NCBI GenBank assembly: GCA_050331815.1
Contig: JBHJGM010000001.1
Location: 62,001 to 126,000 of the forward strand
Direction: 5' to 3'
Length of the DNA stretch: 64,000 bases
Origin: JBHJGM01 sp050331815
Lineage (GTDB): Bacteria; Verrucomicrobiota; Verrucomicrobiia; Opitutales; JBHJGM01
Position numbers and translations under genes: made by a program. Of this stretch, positions 28,380 to 37,399 are shown piece after piece. How positions within the stretch are numbered: position 1 is the stretch's first letter; every line of letters begins with the position of its first letter. The notes below the pieces were generated by a model. It had not been told where the DNA came from. It was given only the letters and a program-made list of their open reading frames with translations, and ran no database searches.

Positions 28380-29210
28380 ATGTTCACCCCCTTACGATTC
28401 ACCGCTGCTGTAGCGGGATTTTCACTCACATCCGCCAGCCTTTTCGGCCTGGTTAATTACACTTCCGGCCATGGCGATATCGCCGTGGAGTACGACGAAG
28501 GAGCAGGTATGTTCGAACTGGTTTACCTGTTCGGCGAAGGTAGCGAAGAATACACCCTAAATGGTGTCACCTCCTCCGAAGAACAGGAAATGGACCTTGA
28601 TGCGGTCAAGCTGGTCCTACCGCAAACTTCCACTTCGCTGGTCCAAAATGATGGCCCGGTCAACACCACTCCGACCGGTGCCGCGGTTGGCGAAAATGTC
28701 TTTATCATCCCGGCTGCGTTCACCGCGGGCCTGCCCTTCCTCGGTTTTGATATCGAAGGCGTCTTGGGCGGCCACCATGGCGAAGAAGAGGGCGAGGAGG
28801 AAGAAGAGCCCGAGCAGACCGCCGAAGATAATCTGTGGACTGGCCCCTTGGTCATCTCGCTCACCTCGGTCAACGGCCCCGATGGCGGCGAGTTTTCCGT
28901 GTTTGATTCTGCCGTGCCCGGCCCTAATTTTCTGATGACGTCCGCCGACGGCATTGACGGCACCGACTTCTTCGAAGCCGATCCCGACCTGGAGGTCCAG
29001 CACCACCAGCATTTCAACCTTACCTTTACCGAAATTGGTACCTACGAAATCGAGTTCACCGTCGATGGCATGCACGAAGAAGATGGCGCGATTACAGGTT
29101 CTGGCACCGCGATCTTCCAGGTTGTGCCCGAGCCTTCGACCTACGCCGTCATCGCCGGAGCGTTTGCCTTGGGTCTTGCCGTTTGGGCGCGCAAGCGTCG
29201 CGCGGCCTAG
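28380..29210 (+). CDS. Choice-of-anchor-M-like exported protein with PEP-CTERM tail
   Basis: A 276-residue exported protein with a signal peptide of about 22 residues. The middle and C-terminal body matches the choice-of-anchor-M pattern: SGHGDIAVEYDEGAGMFEL, AGLPFLGFDIEGV, GPLVISLTSVNGPDGGEFSV, FLMTSADGIDGTDFF, HHQHFNLTFTEIGTYEIEFT. A very acidic, His-containing insert (GGHHGEEEGEEEEEPEQ) interrupts it at about residues 136-152. The C-terminus is a PEP-CTERM signal: VPEPSTYA, a hydrophobic helix and RKRRAA, expected to be processed by an exosortase. Related domains in actinobacteria go with metal ABC transporters, and the His/acidic residues here would suit metal binding, but that is inference. 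The prepilin-like gene follows 31 bases later. A small inverted repeat, ATTCGC...GCGAAT (28331-28357), lies upstream. Confidence 0.75.
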   Translation: MFTPLRFTAAVAGFSLTSASLFGLVNYTSGHGDIAVEYDEGAGMFELVYLFGEGSEEYTLNGVTSSEEQEMDLDAVKLVLPQTSTSLVQNDGPVNTTPTGAAVGENVFIIPAAFTAGLPFLGFDIEGVLGGHHGEEEGEEEEEPEQTAEDNLWTGPLVISLTSVNGPDGGEFSVFDSAVPGPNFLMTSADGIDGTDFFEADPDLEVQHHQHFNLTFTEIGTYEIEFTVDGMHEEDGAITGSGTAIFQVVPEPSTYAVIAGAFALGLAVWARKRRAA

Positions 29211-29241
29211 GCACCTGAACTCACGCCTGAGGAGCCGCACT

Positions 29242-29967
29242 TTGCGATCCCACCCGGCATTCACCATCATCGAGCTACTGAGCGTGGTCGGGATCGTGGG
29301 CCTGCTCGCCTCCTTGGGCTTTGTGGGGTATTCCGCCCTCGTGGCCTATGCGCACGAAGCGAAATGTGCCTCCAATCTCCGTCAGATTGGTCAGGCCATG
29401 CAGCTTTACGCGCAGGACCACGGAGGGCGGCTGCCGCGCACGTCGCACGGCAGCACATTCTCAAGCAGTGGTGCCGAGCAGTCCTGGATCTTTTCGCTCG
29501 CACCCTATCTTGAGGATGTCGACGAAATCCGGGTCTGCCCCGCCGATCCCAGAGCCGACGAGATTGTTGAGAACAACGGCACCAGCTACGTCCTCAACGA
29601 ATTCGTCTTTGTGCCCCGGATTGACTACGCCGCGAACCCGGCCACCGGCGAACTGGAGTTCATCGTGGAAGACTATTCACTGTTAGTGAATATGGCTGCG
29701 CCCAGTGAGACCTTCCTGGCTTTTCCACGCGCTGACAACTACGGCGGCGGCGCGGATTCCGCCGTGAGCAGAAGCCAGGATCACGCGCACTCGCGCTCCT
29801 GGTTCAGTTGGGGAGCCGTCTTGCGCGATATCCAACCGGACCGCCACGGCGATGATGCCAACTACCTTTTCGCGGATGGCCACGTGGAAAACATCCCGCA
29901 GGATGTATTGCGCGCGCGCATCGAGTCCGGCGATAACTTCGCTCAACCCACAATGCGCCAACCGTAG
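29242..29967 (+). CDS. Prepilin-like (type II pseudopilin) protein with H-x9-DG motif
   Basis: The start is a TTG at 29242 with GAGGAG seven bases upstream, giving 241 residues; no ATG or GTG fits. The N-terminus RSHPAFTIIELLSVVGIVGL is a type IV prepilin signal: short basic leader, cleavage before F, glutamate at position 5 of the mature protein, then a hydrophobic helix. A helix follows (CASNLRQIGQAMQLYAQDHG). Near the C-terminus H-x9-DG is seen in RHGDDANYLFADGHVENI, the hallmark of the prepilin-like proteins abundant in Planctomycetota and Verrucomicrobiota. It lies between two choice-of-anchor-M-like genes (gaps of 31 and 8 bases), clearly one operon. It probably forms part of a pseudopilus or of a secreted surface complex. 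Confidence 0.85.
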   Translation: MRSHPAFTIIELLSVVGIVGLLASLGFVGYSALVAYAHEAKCASNLRQIGQAMQLYAQDHGGRLPRTSHGSTFSSSGAEQSWIFSLAPYLEDVDEIRVCPADPRADEIVENNGTSYVLNEFVFVPRIDYAANPATGELEFIVEDYSLLVNMAAPSETFLAFPRADNYGGGADSAVSRSQDHAHSRSWFSWGAVLRDIQPDRHGDDANYLFADGHVENIPQDVLRARIESGDNFAQPTMRQP

Positions 29968-29975
29968 TCAAGCTT

Positions 29976-31139
29976 ATGCACCTGAGTCACTCCATTGGTT
30001 TCGCGCTCGCCTGGATGGCTGGCGGTGCGCTTTTGCAGGGCGAAAGCTTCTGGTACAGCGGACCACCTGCAACCATGCACATCGGCGTGGAGGTCGACCC
30101 ACCTGGCTCGACGCGCCTGGACAACCAGCACGTGGATGCTTCCTTCGTCGGCCCCGCCACAGCGGCGGCCTTTGCGCTCGATGCCGTGGAAGACGACAGC
30201 AACCTCATGGATGTCATCCCTTTGGATCCCGAGTCTTTCCATCCCTACGCCAACCCTACGACCCGTCGTACGTTTTTCAGCTCTTTTGAAGGTGCGGGCT
30301 TCGACTTTCTGGGTCTGTCCGACGGGCAAACGTACTGGGAATTGCCTAGAGATCCGGTCCCCGGACAGATTTTCCTCGGGGTCAATACTTACATCACCGC
30401 TTCCGAAACCGCTATACGTGCCGACTGGAACCCGGGCTTACCCGAGGCAAGCGCCAACGTAGATGACAAATGGATGGCGATTGATCTCATCGATGCGCAA
30501 ATGCCGCCTGGCGGTCAATTCGCTCTCTACGGGATTCTCTTCTCCCCGATGTTCGAATTTCGCGATGCCATGGCCACGTTTGATGGCCTCGATGGCTCGG
30601 ACCGCCTGTACCTTCCTGCCAGCGGCCACGATCATTTTTTGTGGGGCTTCACCGCCACGGGTATCTATACGCTCACGTTTCAAACCTCCACCTTCCTTGT
30701 TGGTGGTTTTGAGGAGTGGGCGGCGCTGGAAGGCATGTCCGGCACCAGTGCGGATTTTACCGCCGACATGGAGTTGGATGGTGTCGATGCCGGCCTCGAG
30801 TACGCTATCGGCGGAAGCGCTACAGGCCTGGATGTGGGGTTGCTGCCCGGCGAAGGCATCGATAACAACCAGCCGGTGCTCTACGTGACGCTTCCATTTG
30901 GCATTCCCGAACCAGGACGTTACGACATCCTCTATGAGGTGCTGGCATTTGATGCGCTGAACGACACGCCAACCGTCATCGCCCGAAAGTCAGGCAACGG
31001 CTCCTGGGAAAATCTTTCGGCAACGGTTACGGTACACGAACACTTGCGCAATCACACGACCTATGCCGTAACGGATGCGGTAGCGCTGGCCTCACCGGCT
31101 AATCGCTTTCTGCAGCTGCGGGTGACTCGGCTGGAGTAG
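29976..31139 (+). CDS. Choice-of-anchor-M-like exported protein without C-terminal anchor
   Basis: A 387-residue protein with a signal peptide (HSIGFALAWMAGGALLQGES). The body follows the choice-of-anchor-M order: MHIGVEVDPPGSTRLDNQ, a FDFLGLSDGQTYWELP block, IFLGVNTYITASETAI, MAIDLIDAQMPPGGQFALYG, and the histidine/aromatic block ASGHDHFLWGFTATGIYTLTF. It then has an extra C-terminal domain of about 140 residues that includes ADFTADMELDGVDAGLEYAIG, a segment resembling the ...NLxEYALG modules common at the ends of verrucomicrobial secreted proteins. It has no PEP-CTERM or LPxTG signal. It starts 8 bases after the prepilin stop, so these three genes are one transcription unit. Confidence 0.7.
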   Translation: MHLSHSIGFALAWMAGGALLQGESFWYSGPPATMHIGVEVDPPGSTRLDNQHVDASFVGPATAAAFALDAVEDDSNLMDVIPLDPESFHPYANPTTRRTFFSSFEGAGFDFLGLSDGQTYWELPRDPVPGQIFLGVNTYITASETAIRADWNPGLPEASANVDDKWMAIDLIDAQMPPGGQFALYGILFSPMFEFRDAMATFDGLDGSDRLYLPASGHDHFLWGFTATGIYTLTFQTSTFLVGGFEEWAALEGMSGTSADFTADMELDGVDAGLEYAIGGSATGLDVGLLPGEGIDNNQPVLYVTLPFGIPEPGRYDILYEVLAFDALNDTPTVIARKSGNGSWENLSATVTVHEHLRNHTTYAVTDAVALASPANRFLQLRVTRLE

Positions 31140-31175
31140 GGGCACAGCGCGGGTTTGGTTAGTCGGCGACTGCGC

Positions 31176-31370
31176 CTACTCGCGATACATCATCAGCCGG
31201 ACATCGCCTGGAGATGGCTTGCGGCGGCCTTCGAATTTCCGATCGAGTGCGGCGGAAATATTGTCGTGCAGTTCCTGAAGGTTTTGTCCGTCGAGAAAGA
31301 TGTTCTCACTGTAACATGCAGCGACATAACTTCCTTCGACCTCCTGGATTACTTCAAACGTAATGCTCAT
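31176..31370 (-). CDS. Orphan HicB-like small protein
   Basis: A 64-residue protein. ITFEVIQEVEGSYVAACYSE followed by FLDGQNLQELHDNISAALDR is the partial RNase H-like fold of the HicB/UPF0150 group, which serves as antitoxin to HicA in type II systems. No HicA-like gene (short, with GSHH) is seen on either side, and the usual DNA-binding C-terminus of HicB is missing, so this looks like an orphan of the short UPF0150 kind. The 191 bases between it and valS hold no gene; a small perfect hairpin GCGAAG-TACG-CTTCGC (31538-31553) lies just after the valS stop. Confidence 0.6.
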   Translation of the reverse strand: MSITFEVIQEVEGSYVAACYSENIFLDGQNLQELHDNISAALDRKFEGRRKPSPGDVRLMMYRE

Positions 31371-31561
31371 GGAATCAGCGACACAGTCAGTTTGGCTTGG
31401 CTAAATCCACCTCACCATATGTGACAGTTTTATGGCAGATTCTGACACATTGAGCAAGCATTTTTATTTTTGGTGTTAGGCAACATAACAGCCACTAATG
31501 AGCCAGGGCAGCCTGTATGTCACCGGTTTGATGATTCGCGAAGTACGCTTCGCTTAATTGG

Positions 31562-34291
31562 CTAGGCTGTCGTTAGCGCATTGAGCAGCCGCGCCACCTC
31601 CGCGCGCTTGCCTTGCAATTCTTCCAACGAGGCCCGCGCCTGAGCGACGACCTCGGGCGGAGCCTTGGTCAAAAACTTCTCGTTGCCCAGCTTCGCGTTG
31701 CCGGACTGGATTCCCTTGTCCAGCTTCGCCAACTCGCGCTCGAGCCGGGCTTTTTCGGCATCCGTATCGATGGCGCTGGCGAGGTCTAAATAAAGGGTGC
31801 CCAGCGCCGTGACCGCCCCGGGCAGATCCCGCGTTTCGTCGATCGGCTCGATTGCCTCGGCACCGATCAGACGCAGGAGCTTGTCACGATTCTTCTCCAG
31901 GCGAGGCTGCTGGGAGGCGTCCGCCAGAATCAGCAGCGTAACGTCGCGCTTGGCCGCCAGATTGTACTGCGCCTTCAAGGCCCGTGCGCGCGAAACAAGG
32001 TCTTTCAGCGCCGCCGACTCTTCCGCCGCCCCGCTATCGACCGATAGCCCCGCTTCTTCCAGGGCCGCTTTCAACGACGCGCCGTCGCCCGGATTCATGT
32101 CCTGAATGAAGCTCCCCTCGGCCACGTAGCCGAGCCGATGCGCGAGCTCCTCCGTGATAAACGGCGTGAGCGGGTGCAGCCAGAGCAGCACCTGTCGCAG
32201 GACAAGGTCCTGCAGCGCCAGGCAGTTTTGTTTCAGCATCGGGTCCGCCAGCTTCGCCTTGGATACTTCGACGTACCAGTCGCAAAAATCCGCCCAAAAC
32301 AAATCATAGAAAGTCTTCGTGATCGCGTGGAACTCGAAGTTCTCGAACTGCTCGACAAAGGCATCCTGGGTCTCGATGAGCCGCGCAAGCAGGGCGTGAT
32401 CGTCAACGTCGAACAAAGTTGGTTGCAGGCGGGCGATAATGGCCTCCAAGGAACGGTTGTCGGCGATCTCGCCGCTCATCTGGCGGAAACGGCAGGCGTT
32501 CCAGAGTTTGTTGCAAAAGTTGCGGCCCAGTTGTACCCGCTCCTCCTTGAAGAGGATGTCCTGCCCCTGCGGCGAACACGCCAGCACGCCGAAGCGCAAC
32601 CCATCGGCTCCGTACTGATCGATGAGCTCGAGCACATCCGGCGAGTTGCCCAGGCTTTTCGACATCTTGCGGCCCTTCTCGTCGCGGATCAGCCCGTGGA
32701 AAAAGACGCGCTTGAACGGAATGCGCTTGGGCAGTTCCTCGCTAGTCAGCGACTGTTTCTCCGGGCCCATGAACTCCAGCCCGGCGATGATCATGCGCAT
32801 CACCCAGAAAAAGATGATGTCCGGGCCGGTCACCAGGACGCTCGTCGGGTACCAGTAATCGAGTTCGCGCTGCTGTTTTTCCTCGGCGTCGGGCCAGCCA
32901 AAGGTGGCAAAGGGCCAAAGCCAGGAGGAGGCCCAGGTGTCGAGCACGTCTGCCTCCTGCTCCCAGTTTTCCGGGTCGGGTGGGCCATCGACCGAGACAT
33001 GCTGGTTGGCTGGATCGGAGCGGTCCGCGCCCTTTTTGTACCAGACCGGGATTCGGTGACCCCACCATAACTGCCGCGAAATGCACCAGTCGTGGATGTT
33101 CTCCAGCCAGTGAAAATAGGTCTTCTCCAGGTGTTTTGGGTAAAAGCGGATGACGCCATCTTTCACCACGCGGATGGCTTCCTCCGTTTTGGGGAAGCGC
33201 ATGAACCACTGCTCGGACAGGCGCGGTTCGATCGGCACGTCCGCTCGCTCGGAGAACCCAACCGCATTTTCGTAGTCCTCGCTTCCAACGAGCAGGCCCA
33301 TCTCTTCGAGCTTTTGCGCGGCGACCTTGCGCGCTTTGAAGCGATCCATCCCGGCGAACGCGGCCCCCGCCAGTTCGTTCAACGTGCCGTCGGGATTGAG
33401 CACGTCGATGACCGGCAGATCATGGCGCTGTCCGATCTCCCAGTCGGCCTTGTCATGCGCTGGCGTGACTTTCAAAACTCCGGTCCCGAATTCGCGATCA
33501 ATGTAGCGGTCGCCGATGATCGGGATCTGCGCACGGGGAAAGGGTCGCCAGCAGTGCGCGCCGATCAGGTGCTTGTAGCGATCGTCTTCCAGATGCACTG
33601 CCACCGCCGTATCGCCCATGAGCGTTTCCGGGCGGGTGGTCGAAATCTCCAGATACTGCCCCGGTGTTTCTACCAGTTCATACCGCATCTTGTAGAGTTT
33701 GCCACGCTGCGGCTTCATGATGACCTCCTCGTTGGAGAGGGCGGTCATCGAAACCGGGCACCAGTTGATCATTGCCTTGCCGCGATAAATGTAGCCGCGC
33801 TCATACAGCTTGACGAAAGCGGTCAGCACCGCGCGGCTGTAGCCGGGGTCCAGCGTATGGACCGAACGCCGCCAGTCGCAGGAGGCACCCAGGCGGCGCA
33901 ACTGCTTGAGGATCATCCCGCCATGCGCGTCGCGCCACTTGCAGGCAGCTTCCACAAAGCCCTCGCGCCCCAGGTCGTGGCGGCTTTTGCCCTCCTTGCG
34001 CAATTCCTTCTCGATGCGCGTTTGCGTGGCGATGCCGGCGTGGTCCGTGCCGGGCATCCACAAGGCACTCTTGCCCTCCTGGCGCGCGCGGCGGATCAGC
34101 AAGTCCTGCAGCGTCTCGTCCAGCAGGTGCCCCATGTGCAGCACACCGGTGACGTTCGGCGGAGGTATGACGATGCAAAAGGGCTCTTTTGCGGGATCGA
34201 CTTCAGCCTCGAAACAGCCCGCGGCCTCCCACGCTTCGTAGGTGCGCACCTCAACGGTTGAGGGATCATACGCCTTTGGGATTTCGCTCAT
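31562..34291 (-). CDS. valS: Valyl-tRNA synthetase
   Basis: A 909-residue class I synthetase from ATG 34291 (MSEIPKAYDPSTVE); the open frame continues 30 codons upstream without family similarity. The HIGH motif reads HMGH in VTGVLHMGHLLDE (residues 52-55), and KMSKS is in GRKMSKSLGNSPDV. The CP1 editing domain has ISTTRPETLMGDTAVAVH and KVTPAHDKADWEIG. The last 65 residues form the coiled-coil arm typical of ValRS (EKARLERELAKLDKGIQSGN). Length is normal. It stands alone on the minus strand with about 175 bases to the divergent glnD start; I see no T-box, and none is expected outside Firmicutes-like groups. Confidence 0.95.
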   Translation of the reverse strand: MSEIPKAYDPSTVEVRTYEAWEAAGCFEAEVDPAKEPFCIVIPPPNVTGVLHMGHLLDETLQDLLIRRARQEGKSALWMPGTDHAGIATQTRIEKELRKEGKSRHDLGREGFVEAACKWRDAHGGMILKQLRRLGASCDWRRSVHTLDPGYSRAVLTAFVKLYERGYIYRGKAMINWCPVSMTALSNEEVIMKPQRGKLYKMRYELVETPGQYLEISTTRPETLMGDTAVAVHLEDDRYKHLIGAHCWRPFPRAQIPIIGDRYIDREFGTGVLKVTPAHDKADWEIGQRHDLPVIDVLNPDGTLNELAGAAFAGMDRFKARKVAAQKLEEMGLLVGSEDYENAVGFSERADVPIEPRLSEQWFMRFPKTEEAIRVVKDGVIRFYPKHLEKTYFHWLENIHDWCISRQLWWGHRIPVWYKKGADRSDPANQHVSVDGPPDPENWEQEADVLDTWASSWLWPFATFGWPDAEEKQQRELDYWYPTSVLVTGPDIIFFWVMRMIIAGLEFMGPEKQSLTSEELPKRIPFKRVFFHGLIRDEKGRKMSKSLGNSPDVLELIDQYGADGLRFGVLACSPQGQDILFKEERVQLGRNFCNKLWNACRFRQMSGEIADNRSLEAIIARLQPTLFDVDDHALLARLIETQDAFVEQFENFEFHAITKTFYDLFWADFCDWYVEVSKAKLADPMLKQNCLALQDLVLRQVLLWLHPLTPFITEELAHRLGYVAEGSFIQDMNPGDGASLKAALEEAGLSVDSGAAEESAALKDLVSRARALKAQYNLAAKRDVTLLILADASQQPRLEKNRDKLLRLIGAEAIEPIDETRDLPGAVTALGTLYLDLASAIDTDAEKARLERELAKLDKGIQSGNAKLGNEKFLTKAPPEVVAQARASLEELQGKRAEVARLLNALTTA

Positions 34292-34465
34292 GGGCCCTTT
34301 GAAAAAGCCGGTAAGCACACCTTTGAGGCCCGATATTGTCAAAACTAAAGCCGGTTGCGCCGCCTCCCGTTCTCGGACCACTTGCTCCGCCGGGCCGATC
34401 GATTAGCTTGCTAGATGGGTTGGTTGGCAAACATGCTCCAACACCCCTAACTCAAAACCCACTTT

Positions 34466-37312
34466 ATGGCTCTTGCTACGCGTCAGGAACCGCTAATGCG
34501 CCGTTTGCGGCAGCACGCGGATTCCCGTCTGGATTTCGAAGCCGCGGATTCGCAGTCCAAGCGTTTACCGCAGCTGCGCGATTACCTGCGTCTCGAAAAC
34601 GAGATGATGCTGCGCTATCATCGTAAGGGTGACTCGGGCCGTCGCGTCTGTTTGGCCCGAACCCTCGTGATGGATGTGCTGATCGAGCGCCTCTTCGAGG
34701 ATGCCATGGAGGCGGCGCGCAAGCAATTCGGCAGCGATCTCCCCGAGGTGAGCCTCTTGGCCCTCGGCGGTTACGGGCGTTGCGAGCTCAGCCCTTTCAG
34801 CGACATCGATCTGATGTTTCTGTATCCAAATCTTCGGCACAACGACCGCTTCAACAAGCTGCAGGAAGCCCTCTCCAACGCCATCCTCTACCCGCTGTGG
34901 GATCTGCGGCTGAAAGTCGGCCACAGCTCGCGCACCATCCGGGAAACCCTGGATGAGTCTCACGACGAGATACAATCCCGCAACGCCTTGCTCGAAAGCC
35001 GCCTCATCTGCGGCTCTGGCGGACTCTTCGATTCGTTCACGCGCAAGTTCAAGCGCCGCCTGCGCCAGGAGGACATGGCTGCTTATGTCTCCGCCCGGCT
35101 CGAAGACCAGGCACTGCGTCGCGAGAAGTATGGCAACACCGTCTACCTGCAGGAGCCCGACATCAAATACGGGGTCGGCGGTCTGCGCGATTATCAGAAC
35201 ATTATCTGGATGGCGCTCATTCGCCTGGGCAAAGGTACCCTTGAAGACCTCGTCGAAAAAAAGTACCTGAGCAAAAATGAACAATCCGCTCTGGAGACGG
35301 CGTATGATTTTCTGTTGAGAGTGCGCAACGAGCTGCACTTTCAAAGCGCGCGGGCGACCGACCTGCTCGACCTGGAAAAGCAACCACGCATAGCCGCCCA
35401 ACTCGGCTACGACCAGGAGGATGTTTTTCGGCGCGTTGAAGCGTTCATGCGGCACTATTACTCGCACGCACGCAATATCTTCCACATCAGCTCCATCGTT
35501 GAACAGCGTCTGGCCATCATCGGCCTGCCCGGCAAGAAAACCATCTCCTTTCGCGCCGCCCTGGAAGCGCGTCGTCCCGTCCCGCGCAAGTACCTCGATG
35601 GCTTTGTCCTGACCCGTGGCGAACTCACCACCCAAAGCGATGATATCTTTCGAGAGGATCCGCTTCGCCTGGTGCGCCTTTTTCGCTACCAGCAACAATT
35701 CGGCTGCACCCTCGGGCTGGAATTGCAGTCGCTGGTGCGCCGCTCCTTGAATTTGCTCACCCCGCGCATCCGCAACAGCACCGGCGCCATACGGTCGTTT
35801 CTGGGTATATTGTCGCACCCGGGCGAAGTCTTCACCCCGCTCAGTCTGATGCATGAACTGGGTGTTTTGGGGCGCTTCATGCCGGAATTCGACGACCTCA
35901 CCTGCCTGGTCCAGCATGAGTATTACCATCGCTACACGGCTGACATTCATACGCTTAAGACAATCCGCGTGCTCGATGAGGTCTTTGCCGGGGAGAACGA
36001 GCGCCCCAAGCATTACGGAAAGCACCTTCGTGAAACCGAAAACCCTCCTTTACTCTATCTCGTGCTGCTGCTGCACGATCTGGGCAAGTCGCAGGGGGTG
36101 GAGGGACACCAGGAAGCCGGGGTCAAAATCGCCGGGCCGATCCTGGAGCGGCTCCGTCTCGACCCTGAGGATCGTGAGCGCATCGTGTTCCTGATCCGCC
36201 ACCATCTGGATATGGCACGATTCTGGCAACGCCATGATCTCGACGATCCACGCACCGCCGAGGCATTTGCCCGGTTTGTCGGCAACGCGGAGAATCTGCG
36301 CTACCTCTATGCGCTGACCTACTGCGACGCCTGCGGCACGGCCGACGGTCTGTGGAACGGCTATAAAGATTCGTTGCACATGATTTTATACGACCGCACC
36401 TTCGCCCGCCTCCAATCCGCTGGCGAAGTGGCCTCCGAGCAGAAAGAAAAGCGCCAGATGCTGTATCAGGAATTCCTGACAAAGGAAGTGCCGGGGGTGA
36501 CCCGTGAGGAAGTCGAGGCACATTTCAGCCTGCTGCCCGAGCGCTACTTCCTGCACAACACGGCTGAGGACATCGAGCTACACCTCAAGATGATCCATCA
36601 GCTGCTCACGCAGATTTCCGAATCGCAGTCCATTGGCTCGCTCGAGCCGGTCATCGACTGGCGCGACGATCTCGACGAAAGCATGACTGTGGTCAACGTC
36701 GTCACGTGGGACCGCGCCGGGCTTTTCTACAAGCTCGCCGGCGCATTCACCGTGGCCGGGCTGAACATCCTCAGCACCAAGGCCATCTCGCGCACAGACC
36801 ACATCACCATCGACACTTTTTACGTCATCGAGCCCGGTGGCGGCCCGGTGCAAAACCGCGACGCCCGCGAGATTTTCCGCGACCGCGTCGACCAAAGCCT
36901 GCTGCGCAACGTCGACCTGTTGCCCGAAATCACCGAGCAGGCCCATCGCGCCGCAAAGCCCGCCTACCTCACGCGCAACGAAACGCTGCAGGCCCCCCTG
37001 CCGGCCACGGTCGATGTCTATCACGAGTTGTCGTTGCGGCGCACGATCATCGAGATCACTGCCACGGACCACCTGGGTCTGCTTTATCGCCTGGCCCGTA
37101 CCATTTTCGACCACGGCTACGGCATCACCTTTGCCCGCATCTCCACCGAGCGAGATGTGGCCCTGGACACTTTTTACATCGAAAAGATCAGCGCACGCAA
37201 CGGTGGTACCAGCACCAACGGACGTGGTACCGAGGCCAACAGCCTGGTCGCCCTGCGCGATGCCCTGACCAAAGTGGTGGCCGACGAAGCCCCCCAAAGC
37301 GGCAGCACCTGA
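34466..37312 (+). CDS. glnD: Bifunctional PII uridylyltransferase/uridylyl-removing enzyme GlnD
   Basis: A 948-residue nitrogen sensor that uridylylates PII proteins when glutamine is low and removes the group when it is high. The order of domains is complete: the nucleotidyltransferase with ALGGYGRCELSPFSDIDLMF (about residues 99-118), the linked PII-uridylyltransferase domain, the HD hydrolase domain with LLLHDLGKSQGVEGHQEAG (about residues 534-552), and two C-terminal ACT domains (TVVNVVTWDRAGLFYKLAGA and TIIEITATDHLGLLYRLART) that bind glutamine. A short non-conserved C-terminal tail follows. No glnB or glnA is in the window. The next gene, 87 bases downstream, is a GAF-type sensor kinase that could belong to the same regulatory circuit. 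Confidence 0.93.
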   Translation: MALATRQEPLMRRLRQHADSRLDFEAADSQSKRLPQLRDYLRLENEMMLRYHRKGDSGRRVCLARTLVMDVLIERLFEDAMEAARKQFGSDLPEVSLLALGGYGRCELSPFSDIDLMFLYPNLRHNDRFNKLQEALSNAILYPLWDLRLKVGHSSRTIRETLDESHDEIQSRNALLESRLICGSGGLFDSFTRKFKRRLRQEDMAAYVSARLEDQALRREKYGNTVYLQEPDIKYGVGGLRDYQNIIWMALIRLGKGTLEDLVEKKYLSKNEQSALETAYDFLLRVRNELHFQSARATDLLDLEKQPRIAAQLGYDQEDVFRRVEAFMRHYYSHARNIFHISSIVEQRLAIIGLPGKKTISFRAALEARRPVPRKYLDGFVLTRGELTTQSDDIFREDPLRLVRLFRYQQQFGCTLGLELQSLVRRSLNLLTPRIRNSTGAIRSFLGILSHPGEVFTPLSLMHELGVLGRFMPEFDDLTCLVQHEYYHRYTADIHTLKTIRVLDEVFAGENERPKHYGKHLRETENPPLLYLVLLLHDLGKSQGVEGHQEAGVKIAGPILERLRLDPEDRERIVFLIRHHLDMARFWQRHDLDDPRTAEAFARFVGNAENLRYLYALTYCDACGTADGLWNGYKDSLHMILYDRTFARLQSAGEVASEQKEKRQMLYQEFLTKEVPGVTREEVEAHFSLLPERYFLHNTAEDIELHLKMIHQLLTQISESQSIGSLEPVIDWRDDLDESMTVVNVVTWDRAGLFYKLAGAFTVAGLNILSTKAISRTDHITIDTFYVIEPGGGPVQNRDAREIFRDRVDQSLLRNVDLLPEITEQAHRAAKPAYLTRNETLQAPLPATVDVYHELSLRRTIIEITATDHLGLLYRLARTIFDHGYGITFARISTERDVALDTFYIEKISARNGGTSTNGRGTEANSLVALRDALTKVVADEAPQSGST

Positions 37313-37399
37313 GGGCCGAGGCCGAAGTTTAGGAAGCATCACAATCCACGGCTCGATTTCGCTCCCCAAGCCGGTTTCAACGTGTCACGCTGAGTCATT

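Noticed and set aside
31371..31561. Search for a hicA partner of the HicB-like gene
   Set aside because: No short frame with the HicA pattern or a GSHH motif is present on either side.
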